Below, piece after piece: positions 1 through 11,638 of a DNA stretch of 64,000 nucleotides; the stretch's first letter is position 1, and each line of letters opens with the position of its first letter. Source of the DNA: Lathyrus oleraceus (taxonomy: Eukaryota; Streptophyta; Magnoliopsida; Fabales; Fabaceae); NCBI RefSeq assembly GCF_024323335.1, contig NC_066580.1, forward strand, positions 442,347,851-442,411,850, given 5' to 3'. A model generated the notes under the pieces. The model was not told where the DNA came from, did not search any database, and saw nothing but the letters and a program-made list of their open reading frames with translations. The translations under genes and the position numbers were made by a program.

Positions 1-601
1 AGTCAACCAAGTCAGAAAACACTCTGATCCGCTGATATCCAATAGCCTGTTTGATCTCGGGACGCAACCCGTTCTCAAACTTCACACATTTCGAAAATTC
101 TCCAGCAGCCTCATTATAGGGAGTGTAATACTTTGACAGCTCTGTGAACTTAGCAGCATACTCCGTAACAGACTTGTTACCCTGCTTCAATTCCAAGAAC
201 TCTATCTCTTTCTTTCCTCTAACATCCTCTGGAAAATATTTCCTCAGAAATCTCTCTCTGAACACAGCCCAAGTGATCTCAGCATTTCCAGCATTTTCCA
301 ACTCAGTGCGGGTAGCAACCCACCAATCATCAGCTTCTTCTGACAGCATATGCGTACCGAACCTGACCTTCTGGTTATCGGCACACTCAGTCACTCGGAA
401 GATTCTCTCTATCTCCTTCAACCACTTCTGAGCGCCATCTGGATCGTATGCTCCCTTGAACATTGGAGGATTGTTCTTCTGGAACTCACTCAATTGACGA
501 GCAGCTCCCATTCCCACAACATTCGGATTCCCTCCAAGTACTCCAGCTAGCATACCCAGAGCCTCAGCAATCGCAGCATCATCTCTACCTCTTCCAGCCA
601 T
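1..601 (-). CDS. Gag of a Ty3/gypsy Tekay-type retrotransposon, partial
   Basis: Reading leftward from the ATG at 601 the frame is open for 200 codons and runs off the window edge without a stop. The product begins MAGRGRDDAAIAEALGML and matches the retrotransposon Gag capsid pattern: WLKEIERIF at residues 60-68, EEADDWW at 88-94, KYFPEDVRGKKEIEF at 121-135 and the SVTEYAAKFTELS stretch at 144-156. Gag coats the element RNA and forms virus-like particles in the cytoplasm. A tRNA-Met-type primer site lies about 110 bases upstream and a 2-kb LTR beyond it, so this is the 5' end of an element transcribed leftward. The frame is undamaged over 600 bases, unlike almost every other retroelement here, so the element may be young. 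Tekay lineage is inferred from Gag style and LTR similarity to the element at 8937-15714. Confidence 0.85.
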   Translation of the reverse strand, partial: MAGRGRDDAAIAEALGMLAGVLGGNPNVVGMGAARQLSEFQKNNPPMFKGAYDPDGAQKWLKEIERIFRVTECADNQKVRFGTHMLSEEADDWWVATRTELENAGNAEITWAVFRERFLRKYFPEDVRGKKEIEFLELKQGNKSVTEYAAKFTELSKYYTPYNEAAGEFSKCVKFENGLRPEIKQAIGYQRIRVFSDLVD

Positions 602-708
602 CTCTATTCTGAAACCCAAACACACTAAAACAATAAGTACTGATAGGGTTACACAACACCTATCCCGTACAGGGGAAACAGAATAATTACGACTCGACTC
701 GACCAACC

Positions 709-722
709 GGGCTCTGATACCA
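709..722 (-). other. Primer-binding site, tRNA-iMet type
   Basis: On the minus strand this reads TGGTATCAGAGCCC, the standard primer-binding site complementary to the 3' end of initiator tRNA-Met. It lies four bases inside the LTR that starts at 727, as expected for a leftward-reading Ty3/gypsy element. Bases 602-708 are the untranslated leader between it and gag. Confidence 0.9.
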
Positions 723-726
723 CTAA

Positions 727-2741
727 TGTAACACCCTTCTAAAATACCCCAATTATTTAATTAAAAATAATAAACATATAACAATCAGAGTAATTATGCC
801 ATTCAAGGGTGTCACACAATCATTCACACCATTCAGCAATATAACAGTCATGCTCTTTTATTAATCCAAAACATAAATATTTGCATAAAACGCAGCGGAT
901 AGAGATCTCCTCAATCATGTAAAACATGTAACATTCACATGTAAATTATTCAACAATATAAAACATCTCATCCCGATGTTACACCTATCAGAGCACGACC
1001 CACTAAGGAGACTACACTAGACTCCAAGCATTCGCTTCTACTCAACTCATTTCTCGTTACCTGAAAAATAGTTATAAGGGTGAGTTCCTCAATCAATATA
1101 ATAAGCATTATGAAATATCATGTAATGCTAAGTAAATAACACATTAATCACCCTAATCACAACCTACAATCAGTAACAGCACATCAGCTCGACATCATAC
1201 TCACACCAACATAAATCACAAGTATAATCTCAAATCATACTCCAAAACATCACAAACACACGTATAATATTGGAATACATCCATTCATATTATACGCCAT
1301 ACATACATTATGCAATGAGACTCCACACATGCGGTACCGACTATTCTTGAACATATAGTTCAACTTCACCGACCAATCCAGGTACGGCTACCAAGCTCAC
1401 TAGTCCCACTCATTTGAGACCTAGTGACTCACATCACTAATTCCTCACTATGGGAATTAGCTACCACCCCAAGGGCCATGCTATGCACGCTAACTCACCT
1501 AGCATGCAAACACCAACAACAGTCCAAAATGACTAACATCACTAATTCCTCACCACGGGAATTAGCTACCACCATAAAGGCCACAATATGCATGCTAATC
1601 ACCTAGCAATGCAACATCCACAACAATTCAAGAATAGACATATGCTCACACTCTAAGCCATAAAACAGTCTATTCACAAATGCATACACAACTGATACAT
1701 TCATAGCATTCTGCATACGATCATACATTCCTCAACACATGTATCAAAACATTATATCATGTCAATTAATTAATCACAGTATTAGCATGCTCTACTAATA
1801 CCTATACTGCTCAAAACAGCGGGATATAATCCCTATTACATCATACGCCAACATAGGCTAACTCTCAGTTATGTACACAACATAAAAAAGCTAATTTTTC
1901 CACTCTGCAACAGTGTTAACCGGTTAACGCCCTGGGTTAACCGGTTAACGCAGCACAACACGCCTCCTGTCCCAAAACTTAACAGTGTTAACCGGTTAAC
2001 GCCCTGGGTTAACCGGTTAACGCAGCACAAACAGCAATATTTCAGCAATCACAACAGTGTTAACCGGTTAACACCCTGGGTTAACCGGTTAACGCAGACA
2101 AAACAACAATTTTCACAATTCAAAACAGTGTTAACCGGTTAACACCCTGGGTTAACCGGTTAACGCAAGACAGAAGCTGTTCCTGCGCTAACTCAAGGCA
2201 GAATGCAGAATTCTCCGCATTTTCCGCCGTTGGAGGACTTCCGGACCTCCGATTCCGATTCCGTAAAAAGCCATACGTTCGGAATTTCACCACTAACCCA
2301 AACACAGATTCAATTACAGTCTAAATACAATTTATCCAATCCAATTCTTCAGCATCAACAATCCCAACTAGGGTCAAATTAACGGCTTATCACTACCCAT
2401 CACATATTATCCCATAATACCCATTAATCGAGATAAACCCCCCTTACCTGAGTAATCCGGCGAATCTCAAGCTCCAAGCTCTTCTCTTCTTCAACCTTCT
2501 TCCTCTTGCTCTGCCTCTTGCCCTTTTCCACTTTCACGATCGCTTTCTGCTTTTCACGTAAAACCTTGTTTTCCAAAATGAACTCTTTTCTCTTATTTCC
2601 CACTTATATATATTTTCCAAATAATAATAATAATAATAATCCAATAATAATAACAATAAAATTTCCAATTATTTAATTAAATTAATAAATAAATTATTAA
2701 CTCAATTTAAATAATTATTTTATTATTATCGGGGTGTTACA
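727..2741 (-). repeat. 5' LTR of Tekay-type Ty3/gypsy element (2015 bp)
   Basis: The segment is bounded by inverted termini TGTAACACCC and GGGTGTTACA, with the primer-binding site directly inside its left end. On the minus strand a TATA-like TATATATAAG lies at about 2606-2615, roughly 130 bases into the LTR, and would drive leftward transcription. A block near 2200-2280 (about CCGTTGGAGGACTTCCGGACCTC) has a clear homologue near 10785-10830 in the second Tekay-type LTR, so the two elements are related but well diverged. It contains an eight-copy palindrome array (1915-2164). Sequence to the right at 2742 belongs to a different element, so this marks an insertion point; the other end is outside the window. 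Confidence 0.88.
1915..2164. repeat. Eight copies of the palindrome GTTAACCGGTTAAC in four doublets
   Basis: The perfect 14-base palindrome GTTAACCGGTTAAC starts at 1915, 1936, 1987, 2008, 2059, 2080, 2130 and 2151. Copies come in pairs 21 bases apart, joined by a 7-base linker (gccctgg or accctgg). Pairs repeat about every 71-72 bases with diverged filler between them. The array lies inside the Tekay-type LTR, downstream of its TATA-like box in element orientation, so it would be transcribed. Confidence 0.97.
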
Positions 2742-3014
2742 GGGTCCACCACCCGCAGCGAAACCAAAGCCTCCAGCATTATCAATCACCACATCAACAG
2801 CCTTCCTCCTGGGATCACCACCATCCCTTAAACCACCAAGACCACTGTTGGAGACCCCCTCAAGATTGTTACCACTGTTGGCAGCCGAAGCCCGCTTGAG
2901 CTTTTCTACTTTCTCAACCAACGCCTTCTGCCCCAAGGCGAACCCTTGCATAACATTGATCAGCTCGCTCATCTTCTCTTTCAGCTCGAGAATGTCTGCG
3001 TTGGATGTATCCAT
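2742..3014 (-). pseudogene. 5'-terminal ORF of Ogre-type element, cut by the Tekay insertion
   Basis: A leftward frame opens at ATG 3014 and encodes about 90 residues before the Tekay LTR interrupts it at 2741. Residues 1-40 (MDTSNADILELKEKMSELIN and on) are rich in heptad-spaced leucine, methionine and valine and look like a short coiled coil; the rest is glycine-rich. It lies about 1.27 kb downstream of the Ogre primer-binding site. That fits either the start of Gag or the extra ORF1 that Ogre elements carry before Gag, and I cannot tell which. The rest of the frame should resume beyond the Tekay element, outside the window. Confidence 0.55.
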
Positions 3015-4281
3015 CAGTTTGGATCTGTTGCGCCTGGTAGGGTATCTGTGCGGACGAGCTACGTGCAGGGGAATGATTCGGCGTGCGCGGGCAATGATTC
3101 CTAAGTAAACCCAAACACGTTAGAAACTGACACCTGCAAAACAGAAGACAGGTTATTATGACTCACGCATGAATGCAATGTCTATTCGTATGAGGAACAC
3201 TCTTTCCTTTGATTCTGGCTTCATCGAGACGGATAAAAAATTCGACAATAACATTCTGACATCAGGATGTCTCTCAACCAGAATCTCAATCGAGAATGTA
3301 CCCTGAGTATGGATAGACATGCGTTAGATGCCGATGAATGCAAAATGGTAATGATGCAGATGCGTGAATGCAATGCACTGTGTCATCCTCCAAGTCATCC
3401 GGCCATCCACTGCCTTGAGTTACGGCCTCTGAATTGATCATAACCATCTGAGGTACTGAGCAACCCACAAATCCGACTTGGTATTCCGAAATAAACGGAA
3501 CTGAAGGATACATCACCATCATCACCAGAGATCCTCTGAACGGGTAACCATAAGACCCTCTGAACCAGCCCAGGGAATCCTGAAATAAACGGATCCCCAC
3601 TGATAAATACCACAGACAGAACTCCGGCGTCTCAGAAATAAATCCATAAATCCGACTTATAAATAGAACTCTGATCAATAACTGAACCATTAGTCACCAT
3701 CAGAACATGCATCTGTAAGAATCAAACCCTCCCCTCACAGGTGAATTCTAATCAGGTCATCCTAAGGCAGATAATGGTCTCGACAATCGGGCAAAGATAC
3801 TCAACGGGTTTGCCCTTTCGGGTGTGCCGTTGCAGCTCTCTTAAGATCGTCTAAACCAAAGATCCGGGAAAGATCGGTCACCGAAGTCAATAGCTCAAAA
3901 GAAGTGACTCAACCAAAGTGGATACTCCACAAAGGAAGAGCACTCTTAAAAGAACCTCGTCCGGCTTGTGGTATGTCACGTCGCCCAAAACATGTTGACC
4001 TAACATGAGAGGCAACATGAGACCACACTAATCCTAGGTGTATACTCGGGCCTGGGTTTTAGCCCCACTCAGAACACCCACCCCAAATCAGAGAAACCAC
4101 CTGTACAGAAGACAACACAATGATAGTATGATGCATGCAAACATTTATGCAAATATATACACAACATAATAATCATAAATGCAATAAATAGAGCAGCACA
4201 AGCAACCTAAACTATCCTAGAGAACGCTAGGAGAGACTCGCTTAGGGAAGATGGACCAGCAAGAGGTCAACTTCTTCGAGC
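3015..4281 (-). other. Untranslated leader of the Ogre element
   Basis: About 1.27 kb between the primer-binding site and the first ORF. No convincing coding frame is present; the 134-residue minus frame at 3286-3690 has no recognisable domain. A long leader in this position is typical of Ogre-like Ty3/gypsy elements. Confidence 0.6.
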
Positions 4282-4299
4282 TCCCCAGCAGAGTCGCCA
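4282..4299 (-). other. Primer-binding site, tRNA-Arg type (Ogre)
   Basis: The minus strand reads TGGCGACTCTGCTGGGGA two bases inside the LTR boundary at 4302. Ogre elements of legumes are known to use a tRNA-Arg primer, and this word fits that class and not the tRNA-Met class used by the neighbouring elements. Confidence 0.8.
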
Positions 4300-4703
4300 G
4301 CTGTCGCATCCGTGAAAAACAACCGGCGGGAAAAAACAAAACAAACAGAGCCGCCACCGTGCGTTATTTATCCCAAAGAAGGGAAAGGAAACGCTCGAAG
4401 TAAACCTGGAAAGGAAATGGTCTTACGACCGAAGATTACAGGGTACGGGAGTCGGTTATACGAAGGGAAGGTATTAGCACCCCTACGCATCCGTCGTACT
4501 CGACGGGATCCACGCTAAAAAAGATAGAAGAAAGGTTGCTAAACACTGCCCAAAAGAATGCACGCACACTGGAATAAAACACAGATGGAAGAAGAGGGGG
4601 AAACGGGCTCGCTAGGATATCGCATCCTATGCCTATGTATCTCATCTGGAATGAGAATCAGAGCTACCGTAGTTCGGCTCACGCACGCCGAAACAAAACA
4701 CAC

Positions 4704-4870
4704 ACAGGAAACCGACTGCCAATCGCTGGACTTATGTCAGACTCCACACAAACAGGCAAACATGGAAACCGAATGCCAATCGCTGGACTTACATCAGACT
4801 CCGAACCAACAAACACACACAGGAAACCAACTGCCAATCGCTGGACTTACGTCAGACTCCACACAAACAA
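4704..4870. repeat. 57-58-bp tandem repeat, three copies, in Ogre LTR
   Basis: The core gccaatcgctggactta recurs at 4718, 4775 and 4833 (spacing 57 and 58), each followed by a cagactcc-type block and a cacac-rich stretch. The copies differ by a few substitutions. They lie in the U5-proximal part of the Ogre LTR. Confidence 0.9.
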
Positions 4871-6888
4871 AAGGGGTTAACCGGACGCTGAGTCATCAAA
4901 AGCAACAAAACAGGTTGAACAAACAAGCTAACAGGGAGTCTGGTACTCGAGCCTGCTAGCTGTCCAGCAAACACGCACAAAAAAAGGAAAAGGGTGCCCG
5001 GAGAGACCTCGCACGATCTCCTGCCTACGTACCTCATCTGGTATAAGGATCAGGGCGACGTAGTTCCCCTTAACAGGGGAGAAACTTTCTCCTAACCAGA
5101 GACTGGGAAATGACAAACTAGAAGGGAGACTGACTCGAGCCTAATAGTTATCATGTAATCCACAATGGTCCTAGGTTGAGGTTTCTATCTAACTTGCACA
5201 GGCAGCAAGCTATCCTAAACAGCACAAACAATCATAAGCACAAAAGCAAGCACACACACTATATACAAACAGATGGGCTCACACAAGGCTAGGCTTTAGT
5301 CAAGGGGTCATGTCAACCTCGACAAACAAGCCACTACAACAGGGTAGTGTTAGCTCTTAACCCTAACATTGAGAGTTAGGGTGAAGCATATGAAATAGGA
5401 AGTGAGGGTAAGACCTCACAGCTCTTATCCCTGGCCTGGGAGAGCTTCAGACAAATGAAAGTGTGGGAGTCCAGAATGTGGGACTCTACTCCACATGACT
5501 GACACAACAAAGATCTTGGGTTTTGATTCATAGTGCATCAACACAGTGGTGTGAGCAGGATGAATGACTCAACTGAATAGCAGGGGATGGATTGCGCATC
5601 CCTTGTTTCTGCCAATGCCTCTTCACTTAGGAGGTCTTTGTATGTACAAGGCACAAAGATAAACAAACACAAGCATTGCCTCTTAAGGAGGGCTTCAGAC
5701 AGGTGCCTGCCCACATAACAGGACAGGTCTTCCAGACTACATGAAGTCAGAGATATTACCTAAGTGGTTAAGCAACCAAGCAAAAGCAAGTTCAAAATGA
5801 ACTTAAGCAACTTATGTACCTGTGGAAACATCAAACAAATCAGTACAACTATACAGACAAACAGACAATCATGAATATCAAACAGTCAAACCCAATGAGC
5901 AAAGGCATAAGCCAACAAGTCAAACTCAAATGAGTTAGCAACCCTACAAAACACACAAGGTTAGTAGTCAAAAGTAAACATCAAAGGCTCAAGTGATAGA
6001 GCATCAACAACTATGGAACCTGAATGCTCCACCTGAAATCAAAGCTCAAACATAAGCAACTAACCACTAGGTCAAAGCCTAGGGTCAAAGATGGAGAAAA
6101 AATTTAAAACAGAAGCTAAAAATTAACATGAATCAACTTCAAACACATCTTGAAACACTCCAAAAGGTCTCACCTCAATATCAATTACCAAATCCATTTC
6201 ATGAACCAAACATGGCAAGGTATGCAAATTGTGACCACATTGTGACATCAGAATGAACAAATGCACATTAAATAAAAAATGATTCAAATATTTTTGGAAA
6301 AATTCATGAGTAAACAGGACATACAACATGATCATCACACAAAAAATCAGGACAATTGGAATTCATTTGGCATGGTAAACACATCACATAAGTTGAACAA
6401 GAAAAGGTGTGACACAAATTGTCACACCAACTTAACATGATCATAAAACAACAATGGAAAATGGTAAAAATACCAAATCAACACCAAAATTTCAAGCAAC
6501 ATGTCTAGTTTCATTATGCAAATTTTCAGATTCATTGGATCAAAGACCAGCATTTCAAAAATGATATAGCAAGGTAATGTCAAGAATGGACATGTATTCA
6601 AACATCTTAGCACCAAAAATAATCCAGCCAAGCACAATTTTGGAATTAATGATCAATAAAAAATAGACAAACAGAGGAACAAGATGCAAAAAATTGGGAT
6701 CAAATTAATGCAATTTCCTATTTTATATGATTTTTCTAAGTTGGAAGGACAATTAAAATCAAAGCATGGCAAAGTTAGAAGGAAAAGATGAAAATATGAA
6801 AACATTTTTGAAAATCAGCGCTCAGCAGGGATCGAACCCTGTACAAATTCAAATTGAGCGCGCCAGCAAAAACCCTAAACAGAGAAGA

Positions 6889-7012
6889 GTCGACGCATGG
6901 CCAGCTATGGTCGACTCAAAAAAACACAGCCAGAGCTTCGGGTCAGCGCAAGACCAGCTACGGTCGACGCAAAACTGTTGTATGGTCGACGCAACCTTGC
7001 TGTATGGTCGAC
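6889..7012. repeat. Cluster of GTCGAC palindromes in Ogre LTR
   Basis: GTCGAC occurs at 6889, 6910, 6963, 6985 and 7007, four of them as GGTCGAC and four followed by GCA or CTC. The first two form an inverted repeat, GAGTCGAC ... GTCGACTC, over 6887-6917. The segment lies upstream of the minus-strand coding parts and within the transcribed part of the LTR. Confidence 0.9.
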
Positions 7013-8936
7013 GCATAGCTGAAGATCTTCATCTTCTTCATGAAGAAGAAGATGAACAGTGCACGAGCTTCAACATTTTTCCAGAATTTTTTCCAGAACT
7101 CAAAAACAAATACATCATCATGAAGCTCTTGCAATGGAGAGCAAAGATCAACAAACATTTAAGCACAAATCATCAAGATCTAAGAGAAACAAGCAAGATC
7201 ATTCATGGATGTAAAACTTAAAACACTCATATCTTGCTCAATAATGCACCAATTCACACAATTTTTAGATCAGAATCACCAGGAGAACAAGATCTACCAG
7301 AATATATACATGAATTTGAGAATTAAGAGATTCGAAAACTGAACCTCTTGAAGAGCAGTTCTTGATTTTGCACGATCTACAGCTTGTAAGTATCCAAATC
7401 CACTCTACAATGCTTGAAATGATGTTTGGTGAAGAAAAGGAAGCTTGCACACGTGTAGATCTAGCTTAAACTTGACTTTCCATTTTCAACTTCATGAGCT
7501 TGCTATGCACCATTCTTGCACGAATTCTTCAAACAAATACTCGATCTGCACTAAATCAATGTTAGGGAACAAGAATATGCAGTAATATTGCAATGCTATT
7601 TGGAAAATTTTTGAATTATGAATGGAAGAAAATTTTGGAGGGAGAGAGAATTTGGATCTTGAAATATGAATTGTGATTAACCTCTCCCAATTCTTTTATG
7701 ATTAGAGTATATATATGCTTTGCTAATCACTTTTTAATCATGTTTAAGCCAATTGGTAAGTGGATTTAGCAAGAATGAGGTGTAAGTGCAAATGTGATTT
7801 TCACCCTATGGATGAAAATGCATGGTGAACAGTACACAAAAATGCATTTGATTTCACTTAAAATTTCATTTTAGAGCCAATGGAAGTGGTGGAATGTTCA
7901 AATAATGCACCAATTTTAAACTTCACATTTCCCTCCAAAAATGCAAGAATTTGCAAATGATTATGTGATGACAATTTGTGCAATGCAATGCATGTTTTGG
8001 AAACTAGAGGTCAAGATGAGAATTTAGCAAAAAGAACCACTTGAATTGGAGTTTTGGTTGAGAAGTTATGCCCATTTGACTCTTCAAGTACACTTGGCCA
8101 TGCTTTGATCATATCTCCTTAACAACACATGAGAAATTGATGATCTTGGACTTTTTGGAAATGGGAGAGAAAGATATACAACTTTCATGTTCAACAAAAT
8201 TTCATTTGAAGCTTTCTTGATGATGTAATCTTGAGTTGAAAACCTTTCCATTTTTGGCAAATTCAAATTACAGGTCACTTTCTATTTTTGGAAAGTTTTG
8301 TCCTGACTTTAAATTCTTCAATGTTGATGTTTGAAATGTCAAATGAGACTTGTTTGAACATGAATGAAGTATTTCTACTCACTTCCCACCTCCAAATCCA
8401 ACAGTTGACCTGACAGTTGACTTTTGTAGTTGACAGATGACTTGGCCATGCACAAATGATTTTGAGCCTCAACCTCTTGATGAAATGACTCCACAATGAA
8501 ACCCTAGCTTATACAAGCTCAACAAAACCACATGATGATCTCCATCTCATTAAAGACCTCATCTCCTTGAAAAACCCTGGCAGGTAGAATGTAACTGATT
8601 AGGGTTGACCAGAGGTCAAAACCCTAATCCCAAGGAACCTGATCAGAAATAATGAATCATGATGATGATGATGTATCCCTTTCAACCAAGATAATGCCCA
8701 ACCTTCTTGAGGAACCAATAAACCCTAATTGAAGCACAAACCTCAGATGATTGGTGATCAATTCATGAGACCCTCAAGCTTGAATCTTTTAACCTCTCCA
8801 TCTTCTGAGAAAGACTTAGGAGGATGACTTGCTTATTTCACATGACATGCAAAGATGTAATGCCTAAAGTCCTACAAATGAGATGCAATATGTTAAGCTA
8901 GTCCCAAGAGAGGAGGGCAAATTTTGAGGTGTTACA

Positions 8937-11626
8937 GTCGGTATTATATATTCACATAATAAGACATTCATAACTTGTCACTGCATGTTCACTTCCATTT
9001 TAAAGTATCATTGCAACGAAATTATCATCACAATTATGGAAGATAAAGCAAGTAATAACATCTGGTCTCAACTTCAATTGTAATAACAAAATAAGAGAGT
9101 TATAATCAATCAACTCATCATCTTAAGAATTCTCAACAATAAAGTTAGTCTTATGACTTCAACATAATCAAACATAAGGAATAAAATAAGCATTTAACGC
9201 AACCCGATGTTACATGATCAGAGCAAGGTACTGCTAGTAAAAGCGAAAAAATAAAGAAGTAATCCAAGAGCTACCTTCCACTTACTTCAACAATACTACT
9301 CTTGAGTATATGTACGATGCCCATGTAAAGGAAACATTCAAACAAAAGGGATGAGAATTTATTTCAATAATAACGATATAGAATGAAGAATAGAGTACAA
9401 CATCTACACAATCATGCACAACAATATATCACATTCTTACATCCAAATCATAATCAACATCATACACGACAACATCTCAATTATCATAAACATCATACAA
9501 AACCACATCTCAATTATCATTAACATCATATGCAACAACATCTCATTCAACAACACATCAACAACAACCAATACAAATGCAACACTTATGCAATATACTC
9601 AACACCGACTTGACATGCACATGGTACCAAATACGAACACTCAGGTTCATCTCACTCCATGATCCCCACCATAGGATCGATTCCCTCTTGGAACTTGAGC
9701 ACACCAAAATCGCTACCATCACCATAGGTAACTCTTCACTAATCTCCCATAATAGGAATTAGCTACTCGCACTTTATCCATCACAATGGGATCGAGGCTC
9801 GCCAAAACTCGTTACCATCAACATAGGTAACGCTTCACTAATCCCCCATAATAACAATTAGCTACTCGCACTTGATCCATCACCATAGAATCGAGGCTCA
9901 CCAAAATTGGACCGAAGCCCATACACCAAGATGCATGACTCTCAAATAACATGCATTAACACAACAAGGTTCACCTAAAGGATCCCCACACACATCTCAT
10001 CATTTGTGCATCACATCATTCATCATGTAACAACCAATTCATGTTGCCACATGAATAATATCAAAAAACATCAGAAACTCATCAACATCTTAACATCATC
10101 GACATAACAACATAATCATCACCCCATGATATTACAACAATGCAACGATTCATCAACCAAACGTATAAACCAATACATTTATTAACATATCAGGCATATG
10201 AATATTATTAAAACATATCAACAATCACTACCATGTTATAAGTCTTAGTGTTATATTTCTAAAGCTTCAAACGACATCAAAATCAGACTTACGGAATAAA
10301 AGTTATGACCAAAATCGTTGGGATATGTCAACAATTCATTGATCGAAGGTATGAACAAAAACTTCACCAATACAGTAGGCATAGGAATAATACTTAAATA
10401 ATTCACATATCACTATCACGTAATATCTCTGAGATTCATCTTTCTAATGCTTCAAACCCTAACCCAAAATGATTCACGAGTTGAAAGTTATGATCAAAAT
10501 CGTGCACGAAGGTATTACTAAAAAGTTGTTGTTTTCTAAAATTTCCAACACAATTTTCATCTTCTTCAACCCCAAAAACATCCATGAAATAATCACCAAA
10601 ATTATTTTATCCCTGAAATAAAGTTATAGTCCTTTGTTTCATATATCAAACACTTCAAACGACACTTGATTTGGACTTACGGATCAAACGTTATGGCCAA
10701 AACGATTTTGACCAAAAAACACAAAAAAGACTCTCGCGCTGAGCACGACCGTGACAGATAGAATGCAGAGTTTTCTACGTTTTTCATCGTTGGAGGTCTT
10801 CCGGACCTCAGATTTCGATTCCGTAAAAAGCCAAACTCTTATAAAATTACAATCCATACAATACTCTAATTATCTAAAATTAATTTACAGTTTTAACACA
10901 ATTAAATCATTTAATCACAATTTTAAGATTATGCCTAAAACCTTCGAAATTGAAACAATGGTGGATATATATTCAATCATAAAAATAGAAAAAATACACG
11001 CATATAAGGGACATAAAATTCATCATATAATCATCATATAACAACTATCATAGCATCCAAATTCAAAATTATGAATCAAAACACCCAACCATAAGGAAGT
11101 TAAAGGTTCCTCCACTCTACCCTTCTACCATACCCATTACTATTGGAATAAGTTCTCACCCTTACCTGAATTCCTTGCAAAAATTCTGAATTGAAACCTT
11201 AACTCTCTTCCCTTGATCACCTTTCCTATTGCTTTTTTTCTCCTTTTTCTCAAATGTTACTTACTGTGAAAATCTCCCTAAACCTAGGTTTCTCATATTC
11301 CTTACTTTTAGGGTAAATTTTTCCAAATCACCAACTTGACCCAAACTTAATTATCTCATATTCCTTCCTCCCACTAACTTTCTCAATTTCTCATATTTAT
11401 TCCAATTATTCTATCTTCACTCATTAATATAATATAAATAAATAAAACATTATTTTTAATTATCAAAACAATTCTAAATTATTCTACTTACTTCTATCAT
11501 CTCTTTATCCCCTAACTCAAGGATACATACTCCTCCAACACCCAGACATAAAATAAATCATCAAAGTCCATAATTCAAACAATTAAAATATAATAAAATA
11601 TATAATAAAAAAAATGGGGTGTTACA
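8937..11626 (-). repeat. 3' LTR of a second Tekay-type element, truncated by the Ogre
   Basis: The right boundary is GGGGTGTTACA at 11616-11626, directly next to a polypurine tract on the minus strand, so this is the 3' LTR of a leftward-reading element. It shares the CGTTGGAGG..CTTCCGGACCTC block (about 10785-10830) and the CACTAATC..AATTAGCTAC blocks (about 9735-9865) with the LTR at 727-2741. Its far end is missing because the Ogre LTR abuts at 8936; the remainder should lie on the far side of the Ogre, outside the window. No gene is seen inside it. Confidence 0.8.
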
Positions 11627-11638
11627 ACTCTCCCTCAC
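11627..11638 (-). other. Polypurine tract of second Tekay-type element
   Basis: The minus strand reads GTGAGGGAGAGT immediately before the LTR start TGTAACACCCC. This is the usual plus-strand primer position of Ty3/gypsy elements and fixes the orientation of the whole 8937-15714 element. Confidence 0.85.

Larger units (their letters stand above)
4302..8936 (-). repeat. 5' LTR of an Ogre-type Ty3/gypsy element (about 4.6 kb)
   Basis: Bounded on the left by tgtcgcatcc next to the tRNA-Arg primer site and on the right by GAGGTGTTACA, giving a TG...CA LTR of 4635 bases; Ogre LTRs are unusually long, about 5 kb. On the minus strand it starts TGTAACACCTCAAAATTTGC. A TATA-like TATATATA at 7709-7716 on the minus strand is the likely promoter. 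The ORFs inside, including 151 residues at 6766-7221, have no recognisable domain and lie antisense to the element, so I do not call them genes. It contains a 57-58-base tandem repeat (4704-4870) and a cluster of GTCGAC words (6889-7012). Bases 8937-8941 (gtcgg) would be the target-site copy on this side. Confidence 0.85.

Noticed and set aside
3286..3690. 134-codon minus-strand ORF in the Ogre leader
   Set aside because: No recognisable domain, and the position between primer site and first ORF is untranslated in Ogre elements.
4558..4959. 133-codon plus-strand ORF with a repeated LCQTPHKQ-like pattern
   Set aside because: Its repeats are only the translation of the 57-58-base tandem repeat in the Ogre LTR; antisense to the element.
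6821..6845. A tRNA gene on the minus strand
   Set aside because: Only a B-box-like word is present; no A box, acceptor stem or anticodon arm can be built.
6766..7221. 151-codon plus-strand ORF in the Ogre LTR
   Set aside because: Antisense to the element, low-complexity product, no domain, and made up largely of the GTCGAC cluster.
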